64,000 bases of DNA from Pelagibius sp040217155 (GTDB taxonomy: Bacteria; Pseudomonadota; Alphaproteobacteria; Kiloniellales; Kiloniellaceae): contig JAVJNS010000035.1 in assembly GCA_040217155.1 (NCBI GenBank), forward strand, positions 203,019 through 267,018, written 5' to 3'. The position numbers and the translations under genes are program-made. Below are positions 52,850-62,768 of the stretch, piece after piece. How positions within the stretch are numbered: the stretch's first letter is position 1; each line of letters begins with the position of its first letter. The notes beneath the pieces were generated by a model. That model searched no databases. It was not told the origin of the DNA and worked only from the letters and a program-made list of their open reading frames with translations.

Positions 52850-53060
52850 GGTGCCTCCCTTCGAGATGTTTCCGGCTGACGTTCCCGGTCGCTACAGTAG
52901 AGCACAACCGCCTGATCCGGTTCCAGGAATTGCCCGCAACGATGCAATTGACGTAACGCGTCTGTTTTTTTGCGTGGGGGGCCCGGTGGTGCTTTAATGC
53001 GCTGGGCTCTGGCCTATAGGGGCAAGCGGGAGCCGCCCAGCTTTCGGGGGATCGAGGAAA

Positions 53061-53723
53061 ATGCCAGCCGGATTGATGTTAGCCAAAACCGCAAAGCCGG
53101 GAGTGTTCCTGGCCTTCTCGCTCTTGGCGCTTCTCACCGCCTGCGGTACGCCGGGCGGCGATTACGACGATCTTATGGCTGACCGGCGGGCCGTCGGGGC
53201 CAAGCAGGACTCGTTCAGTATCTGCCACGGCCACGGTTGCCGCCTGCGTTCGCAGGTCGGCATCACCGAACTGGAGTGGGATCCGGTCGCCGACCTCTTT
53301 GCCGTACCGGCCGCCAGCGCGGCGATCGAACGCGGACGCATCGCCACGGCCATCGGCCTCATTGAGATTGTCGTCGGGAAAAAGACCGGCACCTCGGAAG
53401 ACGAAGGCGGCACCCTGAACGCGGTCAGCGGCAACCGCCAGCTCGACTGTGTCGACGAGACCACCAACACCTCGATCTACCTGACGCTGCTGGCGCGGGC
53501 CGGCTATCTCAAGTGGCACAAGATCGAAGGCTGGGCCGGCCGCGGCCTCCTGATCGACGGCTCCTGGCCGCACCAGACCGCCGTCATCGTCGAGTTGCGC
53601 GGCAAGACGCCCTATGCTGTGGACAGCTGGTTCGAGCACAATGGCCGCGCCGCCCATGTGGTGCCGTTGGCGGCTTGGCGTGACGGCTGGAAGCCGCCGG
53701 GATTCAGCGACAACCTCCTGTAG
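53061..53723 (+). CDS. Lipoprotein with papain/transglutaminase-like Cys-His-Asp pattern
   Basis: 220 residues. Lipobox LLALLTAC (Cys28). After it comes CHGHGC (55-60), then a soluble domain with LDCVDETTNTSIYLTLLARAGYL (Cys130), PHQTAVIVE (His171) and YAVDSWFEHNG (Asp188), in the order of a papain-like triad. I recall this as a widespread, uncharacterised proteobacterial family; no enzymatic activity known. GGGGGA and GAGGAAA lie before ATG 53061. Single gene, divergent from the PEP mutase-family gene. Confidence 0.75.
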   Translation: MPAGLMLAKTAKPGVFLAFSLLALLTACGTPGGDYDDLMADRRAVGAKQDSFSICHGHGCRLRSQVGITELEWDPVADLFAVPAASAAIERGRIATAIGLIEIVVGKKTGTSEDEGGTLNAVSGNRQLDCVDETTNTSIYLTLLARAGYLKWHKIEGWAGRGLLIDGSWPHQTAVIVELRGKTPYAVDSWFEHNGRAAHVVPLAAWRDGWKPPGFSDNLL

Positions 53724-53847
53724 GGCCGTTCCAGTCATCGACGGGCCGGCGCGCTCGGCCAGCACGGCTATGTCAGGGGCGCCATTTTAGCGCTGCGGCC
53801 CTTTGGGCGCAGGCACCGCAGGACCGTGCTTTAGAGAGGATAAGAGA

Positions 53848-54606
53848 ATGCGGCTTCAGGGCAAGGTTGCGGTGGTGACCGGCGCGGGGTCCGGCTTCGG
53901 TGCCGGTATCGCCCGGCTGTTCGCCGCTGAAGGCGGGCGCGTCGTGCTCGCCGACATCAATGGCGAGGCCGCCGAGGCCGTCGCCGCCGAGATCGACCAG
54001 GCCGGCGGTGCGGCGACCGGCATGCGCGCCGACGTGACCGACCGGGCCGACGTGGCGGCGATGATGCGCGCCGCCCTGGACACCTTCGGGCGCCTGGATG
54101 TGCTGGTCAACAATGCCGGCGTCGCCCACCGCAACAAGCCGATGACCGAAGTGACGGAAGAAGAATTCGACCTGATCTACGCGGTCAACGTGAAGGCCAT
54201 CTACCTGGCGGCGCTGGAGGCCATTCCGCTGCTGCGCGCCCAGGGCGGCGGCTGCATCATCAACACCAGTTCCACCGCGGCGCTGCGCCCGCGCCCCGGC
54301 CTCACGGTCTACAACTCTTCCAAGGGCGCGGTGAACGTGATGACCAAATCGATGGCGGTCGAACTGGCGCCCGACAACATCCGCGTCAATGCGATCTGTC
54401 CGGTGATCGGCGAGACGGCGCTGATGGAAACCTTCATGGGCGTGAAGGACACGCCGGAAAACCGCAGGAAGTTCGAGGCGACCATTCCCCTGGGCCGCTT
54501 CTCCACACCCAAGGACATCGCCCATGCCGCCGCCTTCCTGGCCTCCGACGAGGCCGCCTTCCTGACCGGCGTGACCCTGGCGGTCGATGGCGGGCGCTGT
54601 ATCTGA
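53848..54606 (+). CDS. SDR-family oxidoreductase
   Basis: 252 residues, classical SDR: VVTGAGSGFGAGIARLFAAEG, NNAGVAH, catalytic INTSSTAALRPRPGLTVYNSSKGAVNVMTKSMAVEL (Ser, Tyr, Lys intact), ending FLTGVTLAVDGGRCI. NAD(P)-dependent; of the FabG-like type. Substrate unknown. AGAGAGGA precedes ATG 53848. Followed by a bidirectional terminator. Confidence 0.92.
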   Translation: MRLQGKVAVVTGAGSGFGAGIARLFAAEGGRVVLADINGEAAEAVAAEIDQAGGAATGMRADVTDRADVAAMMRAALDTFGRLDVLVNNAGVAHRNKPMTEVTEEEFDLIYAVNVKAIYLAALEAIPLLRAQGGGCIINTSSTAALRPRPGLTVYNSSKGAVNVMTKSMAVELAPDNIRVNAICPVIGETALMETFMGVKDTPENRRKFEATIPLGRFSTPKDIAHAAAFLASDEAAFLTGVTLAVDGGRCI

Positions 54607-54631
54607 TCCTCTGGCCAAGGCGCGCCAAGCA

Positions 54632-54660
54632 AAAGGCCCGGGACTTGATCCCGGGCCTTT
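54632..54660. terminator. Bidirectional intrinsic terminator
   Basis: Perfect 12-bp stem AAAGGCCCGGGA / TCCCGGGCCTTT with 5-nt loop CTTGA; A-run on the left and TTT on the right. Stops both the SDR gene and the convergent BI-1 gene. Confidence 0.9.
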
Positions 54661-54686
54661 GCCTTTTCGTGCGCTTTTGGCGGCGC

Positions 54687-55406
54687 TTAGTTGCGGTTGC
54701 CGAAGAGCTGCAGCAGGAAGAGGAACATGTTGAGGAAGTCGAGGTAGAGGCGCAGAGCGCCCATGATCGACTTCTTGGTCACCACCTCGCCGCTGTCGGC
54801 GGCGTAGTACATGTTCTTGATCTGCTGGGTGTCGTAGGCGGTGAGGCCGGCGAAGACCAGCACACCGACCACCGAAATCACGAACTCCAGCGCCGGCGAG
54901 CCGAGGAAGATGTTCACGATGGAAGCCAGAATCACACCGATCAGGCCCATGAACAGGAAACTGCCCATGCCGGACAGGTCCTTCTTCGTGGTGTAGCCGA
55001 CGAGGCTCAATCCCGCGAAGGCGCCGGCGGTGATGAAGAACACCTTGGCGACCGAGGCGCCGGTGTAGGCGAGGAAAATGTAAGCCAGCGACAGGCCCAT
55101 CACCGCGGCAAATATCCAGAACGTGATCTGCGCCGTGCTCGCCGCCATCTTGTTGACCCGCATCGACAGGAACAGCACGAAGCCGATCGGCGCCAGCATC
55201 ACCACCCACTGCAGCGGCGTGCCGTAGATCGTCTGCAGCAGCGCCGGGCTGTTTGACGTCAGGTAGGCGACGAGGCCCGTGATACCCATCGCCACGGTCA
55301 TGTAATTGTACACGCCCAGCATGTACTTGCGCAGGCCCTCATCGTACTGCGCAGCGCCTGCTTGGGTTTGCGTCTGTGACATGTATTTGCGGTCACCGAG
55401 AGCCAT
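54687..55406 (-). CDS. Bax inhibitor-1 (BI-1/YccA) family membrane protein
   Basis: 239 residues, seven membrane helices. Motifs: LRKYMLGVYNYMTVAMGITGLVAY, TLQWVVMLAPIGFV, ITAGAFAGLSLVGYTTKKDLSGMGSFLFMGLIG and GLTAYDTQQIKNMYY, then LRLYLDFLNMFLFLLQLFG. Alphaproteobacterial members are pH-sensitive channels or FtsH-associated; role unproved. ATG 55406 with AAGGG ahead; TTG 55409 adjoins. Confidence 0.95.
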   Translation of the reverse strand: MALGDRKYMSQTQTQAGAAQYDEGLRKYMLGVYNYMTVAMGITGLVAYLTSNSPALLQTIYGTPLQWVVMLAPIGFVLFLSMRVNKMAASTAQITFWIFAAVMGLSLAYIFLAYTGASVAKVFFITAGAFAGLSLVGYTTKKDLSGMGSFLFMGLIGVILASIVNIFLGSPALEFVISVVGVLVFAGLTAYDTQQIKNMYYAADSGEVVTKKSIMGALRLYLDFLNMFLFLLQLFGNRN

Positions 55407-55597
55407 CAAGACACCCTTTCATTCATGCGCGCGGAGAAAGGGCCGCGCTAACCCGGAAATCTCGCCCTTAATATTGGACGGCAAGGCGATTGAATCAACC
55501 TTATTTTCGCACGGCCTATGCGTAATTTTGGTAAAGAATTCAAGCCGCTGAACAACAGACTTTGCCTGTGGTATGGCGGATCTCGGGCGGCCGGCGG
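55407..55597. other. Intergenic region, no gene seen
   Basis: A+T-richer 190 nt between BI-1 and the ABC permease gene (both minus strand). It probably holds the BI-1 promoter and the permease terminator; I cannot name either. Confidence 0.4.
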
Positions 55598-58186
55598 CTA
55601 TTCGTTGCGCAGCAGCGGCGCCGCTTTCTGGCCAAGCGCCCGCCAGGTGCCGACGAAGCCGAAGCCGACGGTGATCGCGGTGGCCAGCAGCGCCGTGACG
55701 ATCACCGCTTCGGGCAGGAAGACGAAGTCGGCGCGCATGATCTCGGTCAGCACCAGAAAGGCCGCCAAGGTGCCGATCGCCGAGGCGATGGCGGCGGTCA
55801 CCAGCCCGAGCAGGCCGTATTCCAGCAGGAAGGCCTGGGCGATGCTGCGCCGGGTGGCGCCCAGCACCTTCAGCACCACCGAATCGTAGACCCGCCGGTG
55901 ATGCCCGGCGGCGACCGCCCCGGCCAGCACCAGAACGCCGGCGACCAGGGCGACGGCGGCGATGGCGCGCACCGCGATGGCGATCTGGCCGATCAGGTCG
56001 CCGACCTGTTCCAGCGCTTCTTTCACGCGGATTGAAGAAACGTTGATAAACCTATCTGTGACAGCAATTTCCAGGGAATCCTCGGTCTCCGGATCGGCCT
56101 TCACCGTGGCGATGTGGCTCTGCGGCGCCTGCTCCAGCAGCCCCGGTGAAAAAATCATCACAAAATTCATCGAGAGGCTGGCCCAGTCGATCTCGCGCAG
56201 GTTGGCGATGGTCACCTCGACGTTGCGCCCCAGGATGTTGATGGCCAGCGTGTCGCCGGGGCCGATGCCCAGGGCGTCGCCCACTTCGTCGTGCAGGGAA
56301 ACCAGCGGCGCGCCGGCGTAGTCGGGCGGCCACCACGCGCCGCTCGTGATCCTGTCGATGTCGCGGGGCGCGCGCATCCAGGTCAGCCCGCGGTCGCCGC
56401 GAAACACCCACTGCACATCGGAGGGAATGTCGAGTTCTGACGGCGGCACGCCGTTCACCGCGGCGATGCGGCCGCGCAGCATCGGCATCTGCTGGACCTC
56501 GGTGACGCCCGGAAAGCTCTCCACCAGGGCGTCGAAGGCGGCCACCTGATCGGGCTGGATGTCGATGAAGTAGAAGCCGGGCGCCTCTTCGGGCAGGCTC
56601 TGGCGCACCTGGCGCGACAGGTTGCCTTCGATGAGCGCGATGGCGACCAGCACGGTGAGGCCGAGGCCGAGCGACATCACCACCGAACCGGTCGGCGCGC
56701 CGGGGCGGTAGAGGTTGGTGACGGCGAGACGCAGGCCGGGCCGCTTTGGCCGCGGCAGGCGCCGCGCCAGGGTCATGATGGCCAACGCCGCCAGGCGGAA
56801 CAGCAGCAGCGCTGCGATGGCGCCGACCACGAAGTAGACCGCGAGGCGCCGGTCGGCGGCCGTAAAGATCGCCAGGGCGGCCAGCAGGCCCCCGAAGACC
56901 ACGAGGCCGAGCAAGGTGCTGCGGGTCACCTGCGCCGCCGCCGGGGTGATCAGGTCGCGGAACAGGCTGGCGGCCGCCACGCTGCGGGCGCGGCCCAGCG
57001 GCCAGAGCGAGAAGGTGATCGCGGTCAGCAGGCCGAAAGCCGCGGCGGTCGCCAGCGGCAGGGGATAGAGGCCCAGTTCGGCGCGCCAGCCCAGAGCGTC
57101 GCCGATCAGCCCGGCGGCGACGTAGGGGGCCACGGCGCCGAGGATCAGGCCGATGACGATGCCGACCGCCGCCAGCGCCAGGATCTGGGCCATGTAGACC
57201 TGAAAGATCAGGCGCCCCGGGGCGCCCAGGCATTTCAGCGTGGCGATGGTCGCGGTCTTGCCGTCGAGATAGCTGCGCACGGCGTTGCCGACACCGACGC
57301 CGCCGACCAGCAGGGCGGTCAGGCCGACCAGGGTGAGAAACAGGGTGAGGCGATCGATGAAGCGGCCGATGCCCGGCGCCGCCTCGGTGGTGTCGCGGAT
57401 GCGCCAGCCGGCCTCCGGAAAGGTTTCGCCAAGGTCGGCGCGCAGGGTCTTCGCGGTCACGTCGGGATCGAGACGCAGGCGGTAGTGGTTCTGGATCAGG
57501 CTGCCGGGCTGGACCAGGCCGGTGTCGGCCAGGCTGGCGCTCGCGACCATGAAGGTGGGACCGAGGGTGAAGGCGCGGGAGGTGCGGTCCGGTTCGCGCT
57601 CCAGCAGGCCGGTGATGCGAAAGTCGATTTCGCCGACCCGCACCAGATCGCCCGGCGCCACCTGCAGGCGGCGCAGCAGCCGAGGATCGATGACCGCTCC
57701 CCAGTTGCCGTCGCGCCGCGCCAGCAGGCTCTGCAGGCCGTCTCCCCGCAGGGCCTCGGCCGCGTCGATTTCGGCGGCGCCGAACAGCGGATAGAGGTCG
57801 TCGACGGCGCGCAGTTCGACCAGCACCCGTCTGGCGTCGTCCCCCTGGCCGCGCGCCATGGCGCGCATCTCGGCGACGCGCGAGACGTCGGCCCGGGAGT
57901 CCAGGAAAGCCAGTTGCTCGGCGCTGGCCGCGACGTGGGTGAGGCGCAGTTCCATGTCGCCGCCCAGCAGGATGCGCCCGTCGCGCTGCAGCCCGGTCAG
58001 CATCGATTCGGAAACCGATCCGACCCCGGCGATGGCGGTGACGCCAAGCGTCAGGCAGGCGAGGAAAATGCGAAAGCCCTTGAGGCCGCCGCGCAATTCG
58101 CGGCGGGCAAGACGCAAGGCCAGCGGCCAGCCGCGGCTGTACCCGCCGACCGCCGCCGTTCCGCCGCTGTGAGCCAGCGCGGTCAC
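55598..58186 (-). CDS. YbbP-type ABC exporter permease (FtsX fold)
   Basis: 862 residues, a duplicated FtsX/MacB-like permease with about ten helices and a large periplasmic domain. N-terminal LALRLARRELRGGLKGFRIFLACLTLGVTAIAGVGSVSESML, central VGGVGVGNAVRSYLDGKTATIATLKCLGAPGRLIFQVYMAQI, and near the end VYDSVVLKVLGATRRSIAQAFLLEYGLLGLVTA. Family: E. coli YbbP, unknown lipid/lipoprotein substrate. GTG start overlaps the ATPase stop (GTGA). Confidence 0.93.
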   Translation of the reverse strand: MTALAHSGGTAAVGGYSRGWPLALRLARRELRGGLKGFRIFLACLTLGVTAIAGVGSVSESMLTGLQRDGRILLGGDMELRLTHVAASAEQLAFLDSRADVSRVAEMRAMARGQGDDARRVLVELRAVDDLYPLFGAAEIDAAEALRGDGLQSLLARRDGNWGAVIDPRLLRRLQVAPGDLVRVGEIDFRITGLLEREPDRTSRAFTLGPTFMVASASLADTGLVQPGSLIQNHYRLRLDPDVTAKTLRADLGETFPEAGWRIRDTTEAAPGIGRFIDRLTLFLTLVGLTALLVGGVGVGNAVRSYLDGKTATIATLKCLGAPGRLIFQVYMAQILALAAVGIVIGLILGAVAPYVAAGLIGDALGWRAELGLYPLPLATAAAFGLLTAITFSLWPLGRARSVAAASLFRDLITPAAAQVTRSTLLGLVVFGGLLAALAIFTAADRRLAVYFVVGAIAALLLFRLAALAIMTLARRLPRPKRPGLRLAVTNLYRPGAPTGSVVMSLGLGLTVLVAIALIEGNLSRQVRQSLPEEAPGFYFIDIQPDQVAAFDALVESFPGVTEVQQMPMLRGRIAAVNGVPPSELDIPSDVQWVFRGDRGLTWMRAPRDIDRITSGAWWPPDYAGAPLVSLHDEVGDALGIGPGDTLAINILGRNVEVTIANLREIDWASLSMNFVMIFSPGLLEQAPQSHIATVKADPETEDSLEIAVTDRFINVSSIRVKEALEQVGDLIGQIAIAVRAIAAVALVAGVLVLAGAVAAGHHRRVYDSVVLKVLGATRRSIAQAFLLEYGLLGLVTAAIASAIGTLAAFLVLTEIMRADFVFLPEAVIVTALLATAITVGFGFVGTWRALGQKAAPLLRNE

Positions 58187-58965
58187 AGTGCCGTGGCGGC
58201 CGCCGGCTTGGCGGTTCCCGACCCGTTGACGACGTCGTCGACAATGAGGCCGTCGAGCAGCTTCACCGAACGGGCACAGCGCGATGCCAGCTGCGGGTCG
58301 TGGGTGATCAGTACCAGGGTGGTGCCGTGTTCGGCCTGCAGGTCGAACAGCAGGTCGATGATCTGCTGGCCGGTTTCGCCATCGAGATTACCGGTGGGCT
58401 CATCGGCCAGCAGCAGATCGGGGGCCGGGCCGAAGGCACGGGCCAGCGCGGTGCGCTGCTGCTCACCGCCGGAAAGCTGGCCCGGGTAGTGGGTCAGGCG
58501 ATGGCCGAGCCCGACCGCTTCGAGGCATTCGGCGGCGCGGCCGAAGGCATCGGCACGGCCGGCGAACTCCAGCGGGATGGCGACGTTTTCCAGGGCGGTC
58601 ATGGTCGGCACGAGGTGGAAGTCCTGGAACACGATGCCGACGGAATCGCGGCGGAAGCGGGCCAGGGAGTCCTCGTCCAGGCCGGCGAATCCGGTGCCGC
58701 CGACGCTGACCGTACCTTCGCTGGCGCGCTCCAGCCCGGCGATGATCATCATCATCGAGGACTTGCCGGAGCCTGATGGGCCGACGACGCTCACCGTTTC
58801 GCCGCGGCTGACCAGCAGGTCGAGGCCGCGCAGAATGTGCACCGGACCGGCCGCGGAGGGCAGAGTCAGTTCGACCCCTTCCAGCGAGATGATCGGTTTC
58901 GGAGAGTGGGCGCCACCGGAGGCGGGCTTCCCCGCCGTTGCGGGAGACGATTCGCTGGAGGTCAT
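58183..58965 (-). CDS. YbbA/LolD-type ABC transporter ATPase
   Basis: 260 residues. Walker A VGPSGSGKSSMM, Q-loop VFQDFHLVPTMTALENV, signature LSGGEQQRTALARAF, Walker B LLLADEPTGNLDGETG, switch HDPQLA. Pairs with the YbbP-type permease; divergent from tesA as in E. coli ybbAP-tesA. It carries about 25 polar residues before the domain. Confidence 0.95.
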   Translation of the reverse strand: MTSSESSPATAGKPASGGAHSPKPIISLEGVELTLPSAAGPVHILRGLDLLVSRGETVSVVGPSGSGKSSMMMIIAGLERASEGTVSVGGTGFAGLDEDSLARFRRDSVGIVFQDFHLVPTMTALENVAIPLEFAGRADAFGRAAECLEAVGLGHRLTHYPGQLSGGEQQRTALARAFGPAPDLLLADEPTGNLDGETGQQIIDLLFDLQAEHGTTLVLITHDPQLASRCARSVKLLDGLIVDDVVNGSGTAKPAAATAL

Positions 58966-59182
58966 ATGTCACATCTATGGTTCGATCTTGAAGGAATATG
59001 GCCCGTTTGCCGGACTTTTCAACGCGTTGAGCGCCATTTTGGCGGCCCTGCGGCAGCGCTGCCGGGCAATGGCTCCGATTCGGGCGGCTTGATCCCCCGG
59101 CGCCAAGCCCTTACCTGTTGAAAAGACGGGGTTCCCCTCTTTCGGGCCCATGACGGGGCCGCCACCCACAACAGGTTGCCGG

Positions 59183-59877
<695 letters not shown>

Positions 59878-59881
<4 letters not shown>

Positions 59882-61107
59882 CAACAGCGCTGCCAGTGGA
59901 GAGCGGGGCGCTGCGCGCCGGGCGCTACAAGGCCGCGCATGCGGCGCTTGGCGAAACCGGCGAGCCGCCGGCTGCCGGCGCTTGGGGCAGTCTGGCCAAG
60001 AGTTGTCTCGAGGCGCTCGGCGCGTTTCCGGAAGGCGCCAACCTCGGCTTCATCTATGTGACCGACGTCCTGTCTCAGGACCTCGGCAGCATCGTCACCT
60101 TCTTGCGGGAACGCAGCGGTATCGAGTGCTGGATCGGCACCGTTGGCGCCGGGGTGGTGGCCAATGGCGTCGAATTTTATGACCGTCCGGCGCTGTCTCT
60201 TTTGGTGGCCGCCTTGCCGGAAGACGGCTTTCGCGCTTTCGCACCGATCAGGGGGGCGTTGCAGACCGGCGGTTTCGACGAATTCAACGGCGCGCATGGC
60301 GCCTGGATCGCGCAGCATCGGCCGATCCTCGGCGTGGCGCATGGCGACCCCCGGAATCCGGCGATTATTGAAATCATCGAAGGCCTCGCCGAGGCGGCTT
60401 CCTGCTTCCTGATCGGCGGTTTGACGGCGTCCAACGGGGACTTTCCACAGGCGGCCGGCCCCAATTCCGCCACGCCACAGGGCGCCGGGACGATTGGCGA
60501 CGGCGGCCTCTCGGGCGTTCTGTTCAGTTCCGAGCAGATGGTCGTCAGCGGTCTTTCGCAAGGCTGCACACCGATCGGTCCGGGTCACCTGGTGACCGAA
60601 ATCGAGGGGCCCGGAATCATCCGGGGCCTCGACGGCCGCCCGGCCCTGGAGGTGCTGCGCGAGGACGTTGGGGAGTTGCTGGCCCGCGATCTGAGGCGTA
60701 TCGGCGGCTACATCTTCGCGGCCCTGCCGATACCGGGCAGCGATACCGGCGACTACCTGGTGCGCAACCTCATCGGTTTGGATTTGGAGCGCGGCCTGCT
60801 GCAGATCGGCGCCGAGGTAGAGACCGGGGCGCGCCTCGGCTTCTGCCGCCGCGATCACCAGACCGCGCGCGCCGATCTCAAGCGGATGCTGGAGGAACTG
60901 CGCGAGCGCGCCGGCGGCGCCCCGCGCGGCGCCCTCTATTTTTCCTGTGTCGCGCGCGGACGGCATCTCTTCGGCCCGCACAACGAGGAGTTGGCGTTGA
61001 TTCGCGCCACCTTCGGCGATATGCCGCTTACCGGATTCTTCGCCAACGGCGAGATCTGCAACAACCGGCTCTACGGCTATACCGGCGTGCTCACGCTGCT
61101 CCTCTAG
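59878..61107 (+). CDS. FIST N/C-domain sensory protein
   Basis: 409 residues: FIST N domain (about 45-230; GFIYVTDVLSQDLGSIVTFLRERSGIECWIGTVGAG, FLIGGLTASNG) and FIST_C (about 235-405; LGDAVEVLRED-like RPALEVLREDVGELLARDL, GALYFSCVARGRHLFGPHNEELALIRATFGDMPLTGFFANGEI, NNRLYGYTGVLTLL). FIST domains bind small ligands, often amino acids, in chemotaxis or nucleotide-signalling proteins; here there is no output domain. Start overlaps tesA as ATGA. Confidence 0.9.
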
Positions 61108-61133
61108 GCCTGTCTTAGGTGAAGGAAAGTCTT

Positions 61134-62177
61134 ATGGATTACCGTCCGCTCGGGCGCAGCGACATCAAGGTCAGCGCCGTCTGCCTGGGCAGCATGACCT
61201 GGGGCATACAGAACACCCAGGACGACGGCTTTGAGCAGATGGACTACGCCGTCGACCAGGGCGTGAACTTCATCGACACAGCAGAGATGTATCCGGTGGC
61301 GCCGCAGGCGGAGACTTACGGACGCACCGAGGAAATCATCGGCAATTGGATGGAAGCGCGCGGCAACCGCGACAAGCTGGTCATCGCCACCAAGATCGTC
61401 GGGCCCAACGCCAAGCGCTTTCCCTACATCCGCGGCGGCGAAACCCGCTTCAACAAGCAGCACATCGCGGCGGCGGTGGAGACCAGCCTGAAGCGCCTCA
61501 AGACCGACTATATCGATCTCTTTCAACTGCACTGGCCCGACCGCGCCACCAACGACTTCGGCAGTCTCGGCTATCACCACCGGGAGGGCGCGGAGGAGAC
61601 CGCCTTCGACGAGGCCCTGGCCGCTTTGGGCGACGTGGTGAAGGCCGGCAAGGTGCGCGAGGTCGGCGTCTCCAACGAAAACCCCTGGGGTACGATGCGC
61701 TTCCTGGCCCTCGCCGAACAGGGCAAGGGTCCGCGCATGGTCTCGATTCAGAACCCCTACAGCTTTTTGAATCGCAGCTTCGAGACACGGATGGCCGAGG
61801 TGGCGATCCGGGAGGATGTCGGCTTGCTGGCCTATGCGCCCCTGGCCGCCGGCACCTTGACCGGCAAGTACCTGAACGACCAGTGGCCGGCCGGCGCCCG
61901 CCGCACGCTCTGGCCCGACAACACGCGCTACCAGGGCCCGCAGGCCGACGCGGCAACGGCGGCCTATGTGCAGCTCGCCAGGGACCAGGGGCTCGATCCC
62001 GCGGAACTGGCCCTGGCCTTCGTGCTGTCGCGCCGCTTCGTGACCGCGGCGATTGTCGGCGCCACCTCCCTGGCTCAGTTGAAGACCAATGTCGGGGCTG
62101 CCAAGGTGAGCCTCAACGAGGAGACGCTGCAGGCCATCGAGGCGATCCACAAGGTCTACACCTATCCCTGCCCCTGA
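61134..62177 (+). CDS. tas: Tas-like NADP(H)-dependent aldo-keto reductase
   Basis: 347 residues, AKR superfamily, close to E. coli Tas over the whole length: MDYRPLGRSDIKVSAVCLGSMTWGIQNTQDDGFEQMDYAVDQGVNFIDTAEMYPV, GNWMEARGNRDKLVIATKIVGP, DYIDLFQLHWPDRATNDFG, ending IEAIHKVYTYPCP. Active-site Asp, Tyr, Lys and His appear in order. Cytosolic carbonyl reduction; E. coli Tas suppresses a tyrosine-auxotroph phenotype. GAAGGA before ATG 61134; GTG 61119 adjoins. Confidence 0.93.
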   Translation: MDYRPLGRSDIKVSAVCLGSMTWGIQNTQDDGFEQMDYAVDQGVNFIDTAEMYPVAPQAETYGRTEEIIGNWMEARGNRDKLVIATKIVGPNAKRFPYIRGGETRFNKQHIAAAVETSLKRLKTDYIDLFQLHWPDRATNDFGSLGYHHREGAEETAFDEALAALGDVVKAGKVREVGVSNENPWGTMRFLALAEQGKGPRMVSIQNPYSFLNRSFETRMAEVAIREDVGLLAYAPLAAGTLTGKYLNDQWPAGARRTLWPDNTRYQGPQADAATAAYVQLARDQGLDPAELALAFVLSRRFVTAAIVGATSLAQLKTNVGAAKVSLNEETLQAIEAIHKVYTYPCP

Positions 62178-62212
62178 GATCCTGCGCTAGTACAACAGGC
62201 TTCGCTCCGATC

Positions 62213-62746
62213 ATGCGACTCTTCGTAGCTCTCTCCCTGCCCGACGATCTGCGCGGCTGCCTCGGTGCGATGGCCTGCGGCCTGCCGGGCGCGCGCTGGG
62301 TGGCGCCGGAAAATCTACATCTCACCTTGCGGTTCATCGGCGAGGTCGGCGGCCACGAAGCCGAAGACGTCGACGCGGCGCTCTCCGGCCTTCGCTGCAA
62401 GCGCTTCTCTCTGACTCTGGCCGGTGTCGGGGAGTTCGGTGACGGACGGCGGCTGCGATCGGTCTGGGCCGGTGTCGAGCCTAATGAAACGCTGGAGCGC
62501 CTGCAGGCCAAGGTCGAGCAGGCGGTGCAGCGTGCCGGTCTGCCGCCCGAGCAGCGCCGGTTCAAACCGCATGTCACCCTGGCGCGTTTCAAGTCGCACC
62601 CCGGCGACCGGCTGATGGACTACTTCGCCGAACGCTCCCTGTTTCGCGCCCCGGCCTTCGAGGTCAACGCGTTCACGCTGTTCTCCAGCTTCCTCTCCCA
62701 CCAGGGCGCGATCTACTCGCCCGAGGCGGTCTACCCCTTGGAGTGA
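62213..62746 (+). CDS. thpR: RNA 2',3'-cyclic phosphodiesterase ThpR
   Basis: 177 residues, 2H phosphoesterase fold with both HxTx motifs (NLHLTLRF about 41-48; KPHVTLARF about 123-131). MRLFVALSLPDDLRG start and FSSFLSHQGAIYSPEAVYPL end are typical. Family activity is cyclic-phosphate opening at RNA ends; in vivo role unsettled. 35 nt after tas; convergent with the DMT gene. Confidence 0.93.
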   Translation: MRLFVALSLPDDLRGCLGAMACGLPGARWVAPENLHLTLRFIGEVGGHEAEDVDAALSGLRCKRFSLTLAGVGEFGDGRRLRSVWAGVEPNETLERLQAKVEQAVQRAGLPPEQRRFKPHVTLARFKSHPGDRLMDYFAERSLFRAPAFEVNAFTLFSSFLSHQGAIYSPEAVYPLE

Positions 62747-62768
62747 TGCGGCCGGTGAAGCCGCGAGG

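Noticed and set aside
56052..58244. Arg-rich 730-codon minus-strand frame in the ABC permease
   Set aside because: Out-of-frame shadow of the permease; low-complexity Arg/Pro/Ala content.
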